A DNA stretch of 64,000 nucleotides from Thalassotalea mangrovi (GTDB lineage: Bacteria > Pseudomonadota > Gammaproteobacteria > Enterobacterales > Alteromonadaceae), in assembly GCF_005116735.1 (NCBI RefSeq), contig NZ_SWDB01000003.1, forward strand, positions 182,016 through 246,015, given 5' to 3'. Under the pieces are notes generated by a model. That model did no database searches, was not told the DNA's origin, and saw only the letters and a program-made list of their open reading frames with translations. Of this stretch, positions 53,323-63,918 are shown in pieces. Within the stretch, counting starts at the first letter, position 1; every line of letters begins with the position of its first letter. Made by a program: the position numbers and the translations under genes.

Positions 53323-53718
53323 GGGGCTCTCGTATTATCCGCGCCTCGTTCCAACACATTCTTGTGATAAGGAGTTGATATCGAGGCCGGCGAATATTTG
53401 CGCAAAAATACATGGGTTGTCTGAGCATCCAGTTCTGGCGGCTGCGTCTTAATCCAACTTCTTTATCACGGGTGCGGCAATCATTACAGCAGTGCTCATC
53501 ATCAAAATGCCAGCCTCTGGAAATTTGCGTCAGATTAAAATAAAGTAAACGGGATTAGAAAATTATAGATAACTGGCCACCGATTGCATTGTTGGCCTGA
53601 ACTTGCGTTGGTTTTTCAATGTCAGCATGTGTAAAATGCAGGTTCGAGAATGATTAAGGAAATACACTGAGCTTCCCCCCAGGGCTCCAGACGTAAATGG
53701 TTGTCGCTACAATAAAAA
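53323..53718. other. Divergent intergenic region
   Basis: 396 bases between the DAACS fusion and the diguanylate cyclase gene. No gene, repeat or hairpin of note seen. Confidence 0.3.
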
Positions 53719-55986
53719 ATGAAAAAGCTTAGTGTAAAAATTAAAGAGCAGTATAAACCGTTACTGTTCGTTGGCCTGATTTCCTTATTTGGTTTCGCCC
53801 TCAATTATTATCCAATCCCTTTGTTTAATAACATCGAACTGGTGTTAGGGAATGTTGCCTTTGTTATCGTTGCCATGCGTTTTGGCATGCTGTACTCCCT
53901 GCTTTGCGCATTAATTGTCTGTATTTCCCTGACTGAATCTACGGGCCACCCCTTTGGATTCTGGCTATTTGGCCTGGAAGCGGTATTCATTGCCTGGCTG
54001 CGATCAAGAGGCTGGTATGTATTGTATGCAGATTTATTATTCTGGTTTGTACTGGGGATGCCGCTAACGGCGCTGCTGCTCTTTTATCAGATTGATATGC
54101 CAGAACAACTGTGGTTTCTGACCACCATAAAACAGGCTTTTAACGGTTTGGTGTATACCTGCCTGGCTGGCCTGGTGGTCTATTTTTTCCCGTCTCTGTT
54201 TGATATTAGCTATCAGCAGCAACCACGCACGGTGCGAACCTTGCAGAGTCAGTTGGTTTACGCATCGTCGTTGGTGATCAGCTTTTCAATTATCACCATT
54301 TCGATATTTGTCAGTCACAAAGTCATCAAGTCCCAGCACGATATCATTCAGCAGAATATCGACGAACGTAAGCATTATTTTGTTCACAGTACCGAAAACT
54401 ACCTGAGAAGCTATCAGTCGGCGATCGAAAACCTGGCTATCATGCTTTCCAATAATCCCAGTTACTGGCATCAGGGCGATGATGCCCGGCAACGTCTGGC
54501 ATTTATTGATAAGTTTCACCAGAAATACCCGGACTTTCTCGGCATTGCCGTGGTAAACGCCAACCAGCAGGTGATTTATACGAGCCCGGGGCAACTGCTG
54601 GAACAGGTAGCACAACAGGTTGGCGAAGTGCGTGTTACTCAGGAAGAGTTCTTTATCGGTGCCCAGCATACGCAGGGCAGTTACCTGTCTAAAGTCTTTA
54701 TCTCCAATTATCTTGGCGGCAAGCCCATTATCACTATCAGCCAAGGGGTAATGCTTGATGATGCAGCCGAGCATCCGTACAAACCAGTATTGGCTGGAGC
54801 ATTGGATAGTCGCCGGTTTTCCCAATTGGTGTCGGCGCAGTTATCGGACAAAATGTCGTACATTATTACTGATCAGATTGGCAACGTGGTGTTTGCCTCC
54901 GAACAGTTAAATATTGCCCCGTTAAAGCCGATTCAATTCGCCGCAGAAGCCGAGTATGCATTTGGTAAAACTCAGCTGGTCCGCTTTAAGGTGCCGGGGG
55001 GGGAATCGCCAGAGTATTTCCTCTCGAAAGCCAAATTGAAAAATGGCTGGCAGGCCTATGTACTGGTTGATTCAAGCTCGGTCGTAAAGAAGATTGAGCA
55101 AGAATACATTTTGGTGTTTGCATTGCTGATCCTGGCGTTTTTAATTGCCGTTTCCCTGGCTCAGCGGATTGGTTTTGAACTGACTCAGCCGATGGTGTTT
55201 ATCCTCAAGCAACTGCAAAAATTTGACCGTAATAATAAACTGGAATTTGCGCCATTATTCAGAGGTGCACCACAGGAAGTCATATTGCTTTATGATGAAT
55301 TGCAGCGCAATAAAACTGAAATTCATGAATATCAGACTGAGTTGGAAAATAAGGTAGCGGAGCGCACAGACGAGTTAGAGAGAGCGAATGAAAAGCTTAC
55401 TCAATTGGCTCAGAAGGACGGCTTGACCGGCGTCTTTAACCGTCGCTATTTTGATGAACATTTTGGTCTGCATCGCAAACATACTTACCGTAATCGCGGC
55501 AACATGGCCGTCATGATTATCGACCTTGATCACTTTAAAGAGGTGAATGACCAGCATGGCCATTTGGCTGGGGATGAGTGCCTGCGTGTCGTCTCGGAGA
55601 TAATGAGCGAAGAGTTCAGCCGGGAAACGGATTTGATTGCCCGTTTTGGTGGCGAAGAGTTTGTACTAATGGTCACCCAAATCAGTGAGCAGAATCTATC
55701 TTATAAATTAGAGCGCTTGCGACGCACCATCGCCGCCACGGTGATTTACGACGAACGCAATCAACCGTTCCATGTCACTGCCAGTATTGGTGCTATCCTG
55801 GCTCCGGCTACCTATAGCGACCAGACTCAGGACTGGATTCAACTGGCCGATAAAAAACTGTATCAGGCTAAGCGCGAAGGTCGTAATCAGGTTTGCATAG
55901 AAATTTGTCAGTCGCGCGAAAATGACAGTAAAGATAAGAGTGAAGACGAGAGCGCGGAAACCGTAACGCTCGAGCAAACAAGTTAA
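53719..55986 (+). CDS. Membrane-bound diguanylate cyclase
   Basis: 755 residues. Residues about 15-155 form a multi-helix MASE-like membrane sensor; another helix at about 175-200 leads into a periplasmic double-Cache-like region (about 200-460). A further helix (V-F-A-L-L-I-L-A-F-L-I-A-V) follows, then a coiled coil (E-L-E-N-K-V-A-E-R-T-D-E-L-E) and a GGDEF domain with an intact G-G-E-E-F active site near residue 645, preceded by an R-E-T-D inhibitory site at the correct 5-residue distance. It should make cyclic di-GMP and be product-inhibited. No EAL domain. Signal unknown. Confidence 0.93.
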   Translation: MKKLSVKIKEQYKPLLFVGLISLFGFALNYYPIPLFNNIELVLGNVAFVIVAMRFGMLYSLLCALIVCISLTESTGHPFGFWLFGLEAVFIAWLRSRGWYVLYADLLFWFVLGMPLTALLLFYQIDMPEQLWFLTTIKQAFNGLVYTCLAGLVVYFFPSLFDISYQQQPRTVRTLQSQLVYASSLVISFSIITISIFVSHKVIKSQHDIIQQNIDERKHYFVHSTENYLRSYQSAIENLAIMLSNNPSYWHQGDDARQRLAFIDKFHQKYPDFLGIAVVNANQQVIYTSPGQLLEQVAQQVGEVRVTQEEFFIGAQHTQGSYLSKVFISNYLGGKPIITISQGVMLDDAAEHPYKPVLAGALDSRRFSQLVSAQLSDKMSYIITDQIGNVVFASEQLNIAPLKPIQFAAEAEYAFGKTQLVRFKVPGGESPEYFLSKAKLKNGWQAYVLVDSSSVVKKIEQEYILVFALLILAFLIAVSLAQRIGFELTQPMVFILKQLQKFDRNNKLEFAPLFRGAPQEVILLYDELQRNKTEIHEYQTELENKVAERTDELERANEKLTQLAQKDGLTGVFNRRYFDEHFGLHRKHTYRNRGNMAVMIIDLDHFKEVNDQHGHLAGDECLRVVSEIMSEEFSRETDLIARFGGEEFVLMVTQISEQNLSYKLERLRRTIAATVIYDERNQPFHVTASIGAILAPATYSDQTQDWIQLADKKLYQAKREGRNQVCIEICQSRENDSKDKSEDESAETVTLEQTS

Positions 55987-56041
55987 GTAGCCATACTGAT
56001 TTCAGATCGCCAGTAGACAAAGCTGGAAGGTCAAACGAACC

Positions 56042-56086
56042 GAAAATCAAGGGGTCAGAGTCTGTGACTCTGACCCCTTGATTTTC
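56042..56086. repeat. Perfect 21-bp inverted repeat (AGGGGTCAGAGTC palindrome)
   Basis: Two 21-base arms, 56042-56062 and 56066-56086, are exact reverse complements around a TGT loop; core AAGGGGTCAGAGTC. It stands 56 bases after the cyclase stop. It could terminate transcription or be a REP-type element. Confidence 0.85.
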
Positions 56087-56088
56087 TC

Positions 56089-56262
56089 GTAAAGATTATC
56101 TCCCTCGACTTCAGTCTCCCTTTACAACAGTGACGATGCGTCAGCACAGTCACTAGCCCTTGTATAAGTTCCCACCGGCGTAACCCCGTCGCCGATAATC
56201 CGCCCCGGTAAAGATTATCTCCCTCTACAACAGTGACGGTGCGTCAGCATCGTCACTAAACC
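56089..56262 (+). repeat. Direct repeat pair with internal hairpins upstream of the M14 peptidase
   Basis: GTAAAGATTATCTCCCTC starts both copies (56089 and 56208). Each continues TACAACAGTGACGrTGCGTCAGCA and a GTCACTA; the first has a 16-base insertion (gacttcagtctccctt). Each copy has AGTGAC...GTCACT hairpin potential. Intergenic; no gene. Confidence 0.75.
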
Positions 56263-56319
56263 TTTATCTTTTTAAAAGCAAAACTTATAGTGGTGATAAA
56301 AACAACAATAAGGACAGTT

Positions 56320-59190
56320 ATGAGATTGATTCTAAAAGGCCTTTTAACCAGCAGCCTGATGAGTTTGTCATTACTGGCTCAGGCCAGTGTGCTAATGAAA
56401 CCTAACCCGGTTCCCGGGGCCGAATATCCGCCGTTGCTACAAGGCGATTACCAACCAAACATCACCACGCCAGAAGCGTTTCTGGGTTTTGATGTGGGGC
56501 AGAAAACGGCTACGCCGGCACAGATTAATGCCCTGGTAAAACAATGGGCAAGCGAGAGCGAGCGGGTGCAACTGGTTGAGTATGCACGCAGCTATGAAGA
56601 CCGGTCGTTACATTACCTGGTTATCTCCAGCAAAGATAATATCGCCAATATTGATTCGATACAGAGCAATATTGTAGAGTTGAGTGAACCCGGCTCTCTG
56701 TCCGATGCAAAAGTTTCCCAACTACTGGCCAATACCCCGGCAACCGCCTGGATGGCATACAGTATTCATGGTAATGAGTCTTCCGGAGCCGATTCGGCGC
56801 TGGCGTTAATTTATCACCTGATTGCCAGTAAGGATGCTGATACGCAACGCTTGCTGGACGATTTGGTGATTATTGTCGACCCGATGATGAATCCGGATGG
56901 CCGTGCCCGCTTTACCAAGCAGTTACAACAAAATCGTAGCAGTGCACCTAATTTCGACGTCCAGTCATTGTTGCACACCGGCGTCTGGCCATTCGGTCGC
57001 ACCAATCATTATCATTTTGATTTAAATCGCGATTTTTACTATGCGGTAAATCCTGAATCACGGGGGCGTATTAAAGCCATCAACCAATGGCATCCCTTGC
57101 TGATGATCGATGGACATGAAATGGGGGCTCTGGATAATTTCCTGTTTGGGCCGCCACGCGAACCGATTAACGAGCATATAGCGGACAGTATCAACCGTTG
57201 GAGTAAGGTATTTGCCAACGATCAGGCAGCCGCATTCGATCAACAGGGGTGGCCGTATTACACCGGAGAATGGTTTGAAAACCTTTATCCTGGCTATTCA
57301 AATTATGCCGAGTATCGCGGTGCAATTCATATTCTTTATGAGCAGGCGCGAACGGCAGAAGATGGCGTGCGTCTGCATAACGGTGCAATTCGCAGCTATA
57401 AAAAATCCGTGCACCATCAATTCTATTCGGCATTGGCAAACCTGAAAACCTTGCAGAAAAACCGCGAGGCGATATTTTCCGATTATGTAAAAAACCGGAA
57501 AAGTCATGTCGATAAAAAAGGTAAATACGCCGATCAGTCGTTTGTGGTGCTGGCGACGGATAACCATAGCCGCCTGCAACAGTTCCTCGATCTAATGGAT
57601 TTACAGGGAATTCGTTACTATCGCAATGAGCAGCCATTAAAGGTGCGTAATGTCACTGATCAATTGGGACAACAGCGAAAATCAAGAACCATACCGCGCA
57701 ATAGCATCATTATCCCCAATCGCCAATATAACGCACCATTAATAGCGGCAATATTAGAGTTCGATGCCAATATCAAGGATGAAGTGTTGCTGGAGGAACG
57801 CCAGAAAACACTGCGTGATGGTAGCTCTGTGATGTACGACTCAACCGCGTGGAACCTGACCATGATGTATGGCCTGAATGCATGGCAGGTCGGTCAGCAT
57901 CTTGCTGCGGGATTGGATGACTACGAGCAACGTAAAAGTGAGTTCAAAGACCGGGAAAACGCCATCGCTTATCTTGTCGATGGTGCCGATGATGCATCGG
58001 TGTCCCTGGCGGCGAGATTACTGGAGCAGGATGTAAATGTCCGGGTACTGGACAAGCCTGGTGTTTATAACCAGGTAAACTTTTCCCGGGGAACCGTGGT
58101 AGTAAGCATTGCCGATAATCGACATAAGCCCGACTGGCTGGGTACGTTAAAACGTATCGCTAGTGAAACCGGTTCTCATGTTGAAGCGATCAACCAGGGA
58201 CTGGGGGATGGTGACTTACCGGATATTGGCTCTGAGCATTTGCAATTATTGCAGCGGCCACAGATTGCAATGCTAACTCAAAACGGCATCAGTCCTTATG
58301 ACTATGGTCATATCTGGCATCTGATTGATACTCAGTTAGGCGTGCGTCATTCACATCTGGCGCAAGAGCTGATCGGACGCGCCGATCTGCGCCGTTATAA
58401 TGTTTTAATTGTTCCTGGGCGTTGGTATGGTGAACTCTCTAAAGGCACAATGGATAGCATCGATAACTGGGTCAAAGCTGGCGGGACATTAATCGTTACC
58501 GGCAGTTCAGTGGTGCAATTTGCCAAGGCTAAAGACTTTATCAGCAGCAAGTTGCTAAGCGACAGTTTCGAGGATATAGAAGACTATAATCTGGCGCTTA
58601 CCCGACAGTGGTTGTCTGAGCAGGATAAAATGGCCAAAGTCGATAAACTTGGTCAACATATGGTTGCTGACAATATCTGGTATCCATGGCAGAACGATAA
58701 AGATCTCAAACCGATGGATAACAAGCAACTGCAGCGATGGAATGACTGGACCAAAGCGTTTATGCCATCCGGCGCGTTGCTGGCAACTCGCACCGACCAG
58801 AAGCACTGGCTAACCTATGGTGTCGATCGGGTGTTACCGGTACTTACCGATAATGCGCCATTACTGATGACCAAATCGGTAACCTCAGCGGTCGTCCGCT
58901 ATGGCGTACATTTGCCTAATAGCGAGGCCAAGGAGCGCCTGATTGGCTGGTCTACGATCCCGGAAGGTAATGATTTATCCTTAAGAATGAGTGGCCTGTT
59001 GTGGCCGGAAGCGGCGCAACGAATCGCCAATGCCGCGTATCTTACCCAGGAACGCAAGGGTAATGGCCAGGTGATTTTAATTGCCAATTCACCAAACTTT
59101 CGCGGCGCCACCAAAGGTACGGCGCGGATACTGTTAAATGCCATGGTATACGGACCCGGCCTGGGAGCAAGCGCAAAAATCGAGCTGTAA
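56320..59190 (+). CDS. Secreted M14 family zinc carboxypeptidase-like peptidase
   Basis: 956 residues from the ATG at 56320 (AAGGA upstream); an upstream GTG frame adds 10 residues. Signal peptide ends near Q-A-S at 21-23. The zinc ligands H150 and E153 are in S-I-H-G-N-E-S-S-G. Downstream segments include D-P-M-M-N-P-D-G-R, F-D-L-N-R-D-F and M-I-D-G-H-E-M-G. The catalytic glutamate is probably in I-L-Y-E-Q-A. The C-terminal half (about 540-950) contains a class I glutamine amidotransferase-like or GAT-like segment (V-L-I-V-P-G-R-W-Y-G), usual in these long M14 proteins. Digests peptides or cell-wall peptides outside the cytoplasm. Confidence 0.9.
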   Translation: MRLILKGLLTSSLMSLSLLAQASVLMKPNPVPGAEYPPLLQGDYQPNITTPEAFLGFDVGQKTATPAQINALVKQWASESERVQLVEYARSYEDRSLHYLVISSKDNIANIDSIQSNIVELSEPGSLSDAKVSQLLANTPATAWMAYSIHGNESSGADSALALIYHLIASKDADTQRLLDDLVIIVDPMMNPDGRARFTKQLQQNRSSAPNFDVQSLLHTGVWPFGRTNHYHFDLNRDFYYAVNPESRGRIKAINQWHPLLMIDGHEMGALDNFLFGPPREPINEHIADSINRWSKVFANDQAAAFDQQGWPYYTGEWFENLYPGYSNYAEYRGAIHILYEQARTAEDGVRLHNGAIRSYKKSVHHQFYSALANLKTLQKNREAIFSDYVKNRKSHVDKKGKYADQSFVVLATDNHSRLQQFLDLMDLQGIRYYRNEQPLKVRNVTDQLGQQRKSRTIPRNSIIIPNRQYNAPLIAAILEFDANIKDEVLLEERQKTLRDGSSVMYDSTAWNLTMMYGLNAWQVGQHLAAGLDDYEQRKSEFKDRENAIAYLVDGADDASVSLAARLLEQDVNVRVLDKPGVYNQVNFSRGTVVVSIADNRHKPDWLGTLKRIASETGSHVEAINQGLGDGDLPDIGSEHLQLLQRPQIAMLTQNGISPYDYGHIWHLIDTQLGVRHSHLAQELIGRADLRRYNVLIVPGRWYGELSKGTMDSIDNWVKAGGTLIVTGSSVVQFAKAKDFISSKLLSDSFEDIEDYNLALTRQWLSEQDKMAKVDKLGQHMVADNIWYPWQNDKDLKPMDNKQLQRWNDWTKAFMPSGALLATRTDQKHWLTYGVDRVLPVLTDNAPLLMTKSVTSAVVRYGVHLPNSEAKERLIGWSTIPEGNDLSLRMSGLLWPEAAQRIANAAYLTQERKGNGQVILIANSPNFRGATKGTARILLNAMVYGPGLGASAKIEL

Positions 59191-59210
59191 TTGCTATATT
59201 CGACAAAGAA

Positions 59211-59234
59211 AAGGGGAGCTATTTAGCTCCCCTT
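59211..59234. terminator. Bidirectional terminator between the M14 peptidase and mmsA
   Basis: Ten-base perfect stem AAGGGGAGCT / AGCTCCCCTT, 4-base loop, between convergent genes. Confidence 0.85.
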
Positions 59235-59258
59235 GTTTATTAAAGCGTGGACAGAACC

Positions 59259-60761
59259 TTACTTTAAGCTGATGGTGGTGTGGATTTCATCACCTTCACT
59301 ATGATCGGGTTCAAACCAGCGGGCAGTAACGGTTTTTGTCTGCGTCCAGAACTGCGTAACCTGCTTGCCATTCGGACCTAAATCACCCAGTTTTGAGCCG
59401 CGTGAACCGGTAAATGAGAAATAGGCAACAGGCACAGGGATTGGCACGTTAATACCTACCTGGCCAACGTCGATATCATTTTCAAATTTACGGGCAACAT
59501 AACCTGAGGATGTGAAAATCGACGTACCATTACCATTTGGATTGGCATTGATAATATCAATCGCTTCTTCCAGGGTATCTACCTGTAGGATGCACAGTGC
59601 CGGACCGAATATTTCCTGCTGGTAAATATCCATATCAGTGGTTACATCGGTAAACAGGGTAGGACCGACGAAGTTGCCATTCGGGTAACCCGGTACGGTA
59701 ATGTCACGACCGTCGACCAGCAAATTAGCACCTTGTTCGACACCGGAATCGAGCAGCTTAATGATTCGTTGTTTTGCCTGTGGAGATACTACGGGTCCTA
59801 AATCCGCACGACGGTTGGTACCGGCATCGACCACCATGGTTTTCGTTTTCGCGACGATTTCATCGAGCCATTCACGGCTATTGCCGACCAGAATGGTGAC
59901 TGGATTAGCCATACAGCGCTGACCTGCAGCACCGAACGCTGAACCGATTACATCGTTAATGGCACGCTCTTTATTGGCATCGGGCATTACCACCATGTGG
60001 TTTTTTGCACCCATCATACACTGAGCGCGTTTACCATGTAGGCTGGCATGATTATAAATATGGGTCCCAACGGGTGTTGAACCGATGAAAGAGACAGCCT
60101 TAATTAATGGGTGCTCACAAATACGATTAACCACATCAGGACCTCCATGAACCACATTTAATACGCCGGCAGGTACACCAGCTTTAATTGCCAGCTCCAC
60201 CATTAGCATCGTCGCAGACGGATCTTGTTCAGATGGTTTTAAAACGAAAGTATTACCGCAGGCAATGGCTGCCGGGAACATAAAGGCCGGAAGCATTACC
60301 GGGAAGTTAAACGCGGTAATACCTGCGCCGACGCCTAACGGCTGGTTTAATGTATAAACATCAACATTTGAAGCAGCATTATTGGCCATTTCACCTAATT
60401 GCAAGCGAGTGATCGAACAGGCATTTTCGACTGCTTCTAACGCCCGGCCAACTTCACCTTCCGCATCCGGTAACGTCTTGCCATGTTCTTCAGTGATAAG
60501 GGCCGCAATCTCGTCGGTGTGATCCTGTAGTAACTGCTGGAACTTCAGCATAATGCGCATGCGCTTGGTTAGTGATGTCTTGCTCCAGCTGGCGAAGGCT
60601 TTGTGGGCACTTTCTATAGCGGCATCGACTTCGTCCAGGGTAGCAACAGGAACTTTAGCGACGACTTCCTGGGTTGCCGGGTTGAGAACATCCAAATACT
60701 GCTGAGATTTCGATGGCACCTTTTTACCATCGATCAGCAAATCAATTTCACGAATTGTCAT
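59259..60761 (-). CDS. mmsA: Methylmalonate-semialdehyde dehydrogenase (CoA-acylating)
   Basis: 500 residues. Converts methylmalonate semialdehyde (from valine) to propionyl-CoA and malonate semialdehyde to acetyl-CoA. Aldehyde dehydrogenase fold with catalytic C283 in G-A-A-G-Q-R-C-M-A. The usual general-base glutamate motif is replaced by G-A-K-N-H, as is characteristic of MMSDH. Also present are [14 protein letters not shown] and [11 protein letters not shown]. The rest of the valine pathway is not in the window. Confidence 0.95.
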   Translation of the reverse strand: MTIREIDLLIDGKKVPSKSQQYLDVLNPATQEVVAKVPVATLDEVDAAIESAHKAFASWSKTSLTKRMRIMLKFQQLLQDHTDEIAALITEEHGKTLPDAEGEVGRALEAVENACSITRLQLGEMANNAASNVDVYTLNQPLGVGAGITAFNFPVMLPAFMFPAAIACGNTFVLKPSEQDPSATMLMVELAIKAGVPAGVLNVVHGGPDVVNRICEHPLIKAVSFIGSTPVGTHIYNHASLHGKRAQCMMGAKNHMVVMPDANKERAINDVIGSAFGAAGQRCMANPVTILVGNSREWLDEIVAKTKTMVVDAGTNRRADLGPVVSPQAKQRIIKLLDSGVEQGANLLVDGRDITVPGYPNGNFVGPTLFTDVTTDMDIYQQEIFGPALCILQVDTLEEAIDIINANPNGNGTSIFTSSGYVARKFENDIDVGQVGINVPIPVPVAYFSFTGSRGSKLGDLGPNGKQVTQFWTQTKTVTARWFEPDHSEGDEIHTTISLK

Positions 60762-61298
60762 AATTTAACCTTTGTTTTGACCTCCGAAGCCCGGTTCGCC
60801 GTGGCTTGGGAGAGGGAATTTATCATTGTTGTTTGGCAACCTAGATTAGGGAGCCACAGGGTTGGATTCAAGGCCTCGGTAATCAAAGAAAAAACCGGAT
60901 TGTTACATGTGTAAATAAAGCTGAACATCCATCACACAGAAGAAAATTTTTCAGTCATATTCGGAAATATTTTTTGGCTTTAGCAGCAATAGCGTAACAG
61001 CGATTTATTAACCACTATTCCGTCGCAAAGTTATCCTCGAGGTTGTTGGTTTTATTGAACTGTAGGGTGATTTTTGATCTGAATTAATAACGGGTTGATG
61101 AACGAAATAAGTAGCGAAAAGCCCGATCATCACCTTGCTGTTTGCACATTAAATGTACGAACAGAGGATTACAACAAGGTTAGGTGGTTGTAAATACCTT
61201 GTTAGTGGGATATAAAAGTTTACGTTCACCTGATTGTACATAACTAAATACAAACAATCGTTGCTAGGTGAAAATAATAAAAAATTCAGGGAGTTAAT
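60762..61298. promoter_or_regulatory. Divergent control region between mmsA and a TonB receptor gene
   Basis: 537 bases without a gene. Holds a spaced inverted repeat ACAAGGT (61174-61180) / ACCTTGT (61196-61202) about 120 bases before the receptor start, which could be an operator or a leader hairpin, and CAGGGAG as the receptor ribosome binding site. Otherwise AT-rich and featureless. Confidence 0.4.
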
Positions 61299-63878
61299 AT
61301 GTCCATTAAATTTAGTAAACGCAGCCTGGCATTAGCCGTATCCGTTGCGTTATCTGGCCAGGCGGCGATCGCTGCCGAAGAAACAGAGCAACAAGCCGTT
61401 GCTGAAGAAGACATTGAGCAAATCGTTGTTGTTGGTAGTCGCGCTGCACCTCGTTCTGTCGCTGACTCGCCGGTTCCGGTCGATGTGGTCGATGGTGATG
61501 AGTTAAGAAAGTCCGGTTCTTCGGACATGCTTGACCTGTTAGTTGCATCGGTACCATCCTTTGCAGCCCGTGCACAACCTATCAGTGATGCCGCGACCCT
61601 AATCCGTCCGGTTAACTTACGTGGTTTGTCGTCGGATTCAACCTTGATCCTGGTCAATGGTAAGCGTCGCCATCGTGCATCGGTTATTGCCTTCCAGGGT
61701 GGTGGTGTTAACGATGGTGCACAAGGTCCGGATATTTCGGTGATCCCTTCGGTTGCCCTGAAGCAGGTTGAAGTCTTGCGTGACGGTGCATCGGCTCAGT
61801 ACGGTTCTGATGCGATCGCTGGGGTGATGAACTTTGTCTTAAAAGATGACGCCGATGGTGGTTCTATTTCTGCCAAGTATGGTGAGTATTACGAGGGTGA
61901 TGGTGGTACTACAACTGTCGACGGTAACATAGGTTTGCCGTTGGGTGATGATGGTTTTGCCAACTTCAGCTTCCAGTTAAAGAATGCGGATGCTACGTCT
62001 CGCAGCGTGCAACGTCCAGACGCACAAGGTCTAATCGATGCAGGTAATACCGCTGTAGGTGATCCGGCACAGGTTTGGGGTCTGCCAGAAATCGAAGACG
62101 ACATTACCTTATTTGGTAACGTCGGCCTGGATATCGGCGATGATAAAGAAGTTTACCTGTTTGGTAACTACTCCGAGCGTGATGTTACCGGTGGTTTCTA
62201 CTATCGTAACCCACATAACCGCGGTAACGTTTATTCTATCGACGGTGGTGAAACCTTATTAGTGGGTGACGTAGGGCAAGCAGCTGGCGGTCCTCGCACT
62301 TGTGCAGTTGTTCCTGCAAATGTTCCAAATGTGTTGGATACTCCTGAATATCAGGCGATGGTTGCCGATCCTAACTGTTTCTCTATGAACCAGATCTTCC
62401 CTGGCGGTTATACGCCAGCATTCGGTGGTAATATCACCGATACTTCATTGACCGGTGGTGTTCGTGGTGACTTTAAAGATGGCTTCATGGATGGTGTGTA
62501 CTTTGATTTAAGTGCATCAGTTGGTCGTAACGAATCTGACTTTAACCTGAAGAATACCTTGAACCCGTCGTTGGGACTAGATACACCGACCGAATTCGAT
62601 ACTGGTAAATATATCCAGCTTGAGAAAACCATTAACTTTGATTTAAGCAAAGGGTTTGACTGGGGCATGTATGACCTGGTTAATATCGCAGGTGGTCTTG
62701 AATGGCGTGAAGAAAGCTTTGAAATCATTTCCGGTGAGGAAGCTTCCTGGAAAGCAGGTCCTTATGCCGATCAGGGTTTCAATATCGGTTCGCACGGTTT
62801 TAAAGGTTTTGGTCCTGAATCACAAGGCGTAAACACTCGTCGTAATATAGCGGCGTACTTGGATGCAGAAGCTTATGTGACTGAGTCGTTACTACTTGGC
62901 GGTGCGTTCCGTTGGGAAGACTATGATTCATTTGGTAGCACCTTTGATTACAAAGTAACGGGTCAGTTTTCTATTACCGATGACTGGTCTATTCGTGGTT
63001 CACACAGTACTGGTTTCCGTGCTCCGACTGTAGGTCAGGCAAACGTAGTAAATACCCAAACCTCGCTTATCAATGGTGAGTTGATCCAGACTTTCTTAGC
63101 ACCTGCAACGAATCCATTGTCGGCCTTCTATGGTGGTCAGGAGCTAACGCCTGAAGAATCTACCAGTTATACCTTTGGTACCGTACTGCAGTTTGGTGAG
63201 TTATTTGTAACTGCCGATATCTACAGCATTGAAGTAGAAGATCGCCTGGCACAAACGTCGCAGATTTCGGTAAACCCGGAGGACTATGATCAGCTACGTG
63301 CATTAGGTGTAAATAACCCTGAACTGATTTCTGCAGTTACTTATTTCGCCAATGACTTCGATACAACGACGACCGGTTTAGATGTTGTTGCAAACTACAG
63401 CATGGAAATGTTTGGTGGGGATACAGGTTTTAGTCTTGCGTATAACTACAACAAGACCGAAGTCGATCGTGTAGATACACAGGCTGACGGAACCGTTCGT
63501 ACTGGTGCTGATAAAGTTCGTCGTCTGGAAGAAGGGATGCCGGAGCATCGTGCAACCTTTACTATCAGTCAGAACTGGGATGCTATCGGTATGTTCGTTC
63601 GTGCCAACTACTTTGGTGAATACTGGGCGGTTCACGCCGATGATGCAGGCCCAGGTGGCTGGAACCAGGATGCTGACGCTGCTATCACTTTTGATGCAGA
63701 AGTTAGCTACTTTATGACGGAACACCTGACCTTTACATTAGGTGCCAACAACTTGTTCGACCAGGAAGCTGAGCGTATTCCTGATGAGTTCAATGGTGTT
63801 GGTGGTAAGTACTATGAAAGTGGTCCGTTCGATTACAACGGTGGCTTCTACTACGGTAAAGTTACTTACAGCTTCTAA
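61299..63878 (+). CDS. TonB-dependent outer-membrane receptor
   Basis: 859 residues. Signal peptide ending A-I-A-A, a Q/E-rich segment, then D-I-E-Q-I-V-V-V-G-S-R and the plug with V-N-L-R-G-L-S-S-D-S-T-L-I-L-V-N-G-K-R-R-H and D-G-A-S-A-Q-Y-G-S-D-A-I-A-G-V-M-N. The barrel ends K-V-T-Y-S-F with the terminal aromatic. The H-R-A-S near the plug and large loops are typical of receptors for organic substrates in Alteromonadales. Divergent from mmsA; substrate not deducible. Confidence 0.95.
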   Translation: MSIKFSKRSLALAVSVALSGQAAIAAEETEQQAVAEEDIEQIVVVGSRAAPRSVADSPVPVDVVDGDELRKSGSSDMLDLLVASVPSFAARAQPISDAATLIRPVNLRGLSSDSTLILVNGKRRHRASVIAFQGGGVNDGAQGPDISVIPSVALKQVEVLRDGASAQYGSDAIAGVMNFVLKDDADGGSISAKYGEYYEGDGGTTTVDGNIGLPLGDDGFANFSFQLKNADATSRSVQRPDAQGLIDAGNTAVGDPAQVWGLPEIEDDITLFGNVGLDIGDDKEVYLFGNYSERDVTGGFYYRNPHNRGNVYSIDGGETLLVGDVGQAAGGPRTCAVVPANVPNVLDTPEYQAMVADPNCFSMNQIFPGGYTPAFGGNITDTSLTGGVRGDFKDGFMDGVYFDLSASVGRNESDFNLKNTLNPSLGLDTPTEFDTGKYIQLEKTINFDLSKGFDWGMYDLVNIAGGLEWREESFEIISGEEASWKAGPYADQGFNIGSHGFKGFGPESQGVNTRRNIAAYLDAEAYVTESLLLGGAFRWEDYDSFGSTFDYKVTGQFSITDDWSIRGSHSTGFRAPTVGQANVVNTQTSLINGELIQTFLAPATNPLSAFYGGQELTPEESTSYTFGTVLQFGELFVTADIYSIEVEDRLAQTSQISVNPEDYDQLRALGVNNPELISAVTYFANDFDTTTTGLDVVANYSMEMFGGDTGFSLAYNYNKTEVDRVDTQADGTVRTGADKVRRLEEGMPEHRATFTISQNWDAIGMFVRANYFGEYWAVHADDAGPGGWNQDADAAITFDAEVSYFMTEHLTFTLGANNLFDQEAERIPDEFNGVGGKYYESGPFDYNGGFYYGKVTYSF

Positions 63879-63892
63879 GCAAACTGTAATTT

Positions 63893-63918
63893 AAAAAAGG
63901 ACCTTCGGGTCCTTTTTT
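63893..63918 (+). terminator. Terminator after the TonB receptor gene
   Basis: AAAAAAGGACC / GGTCCTTTTTT stem closed by a TTCG tetraloop, with T run, 14 bases after the stop. The remaining window end (63919-64000) shows no gene. Confidence 0.96.
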
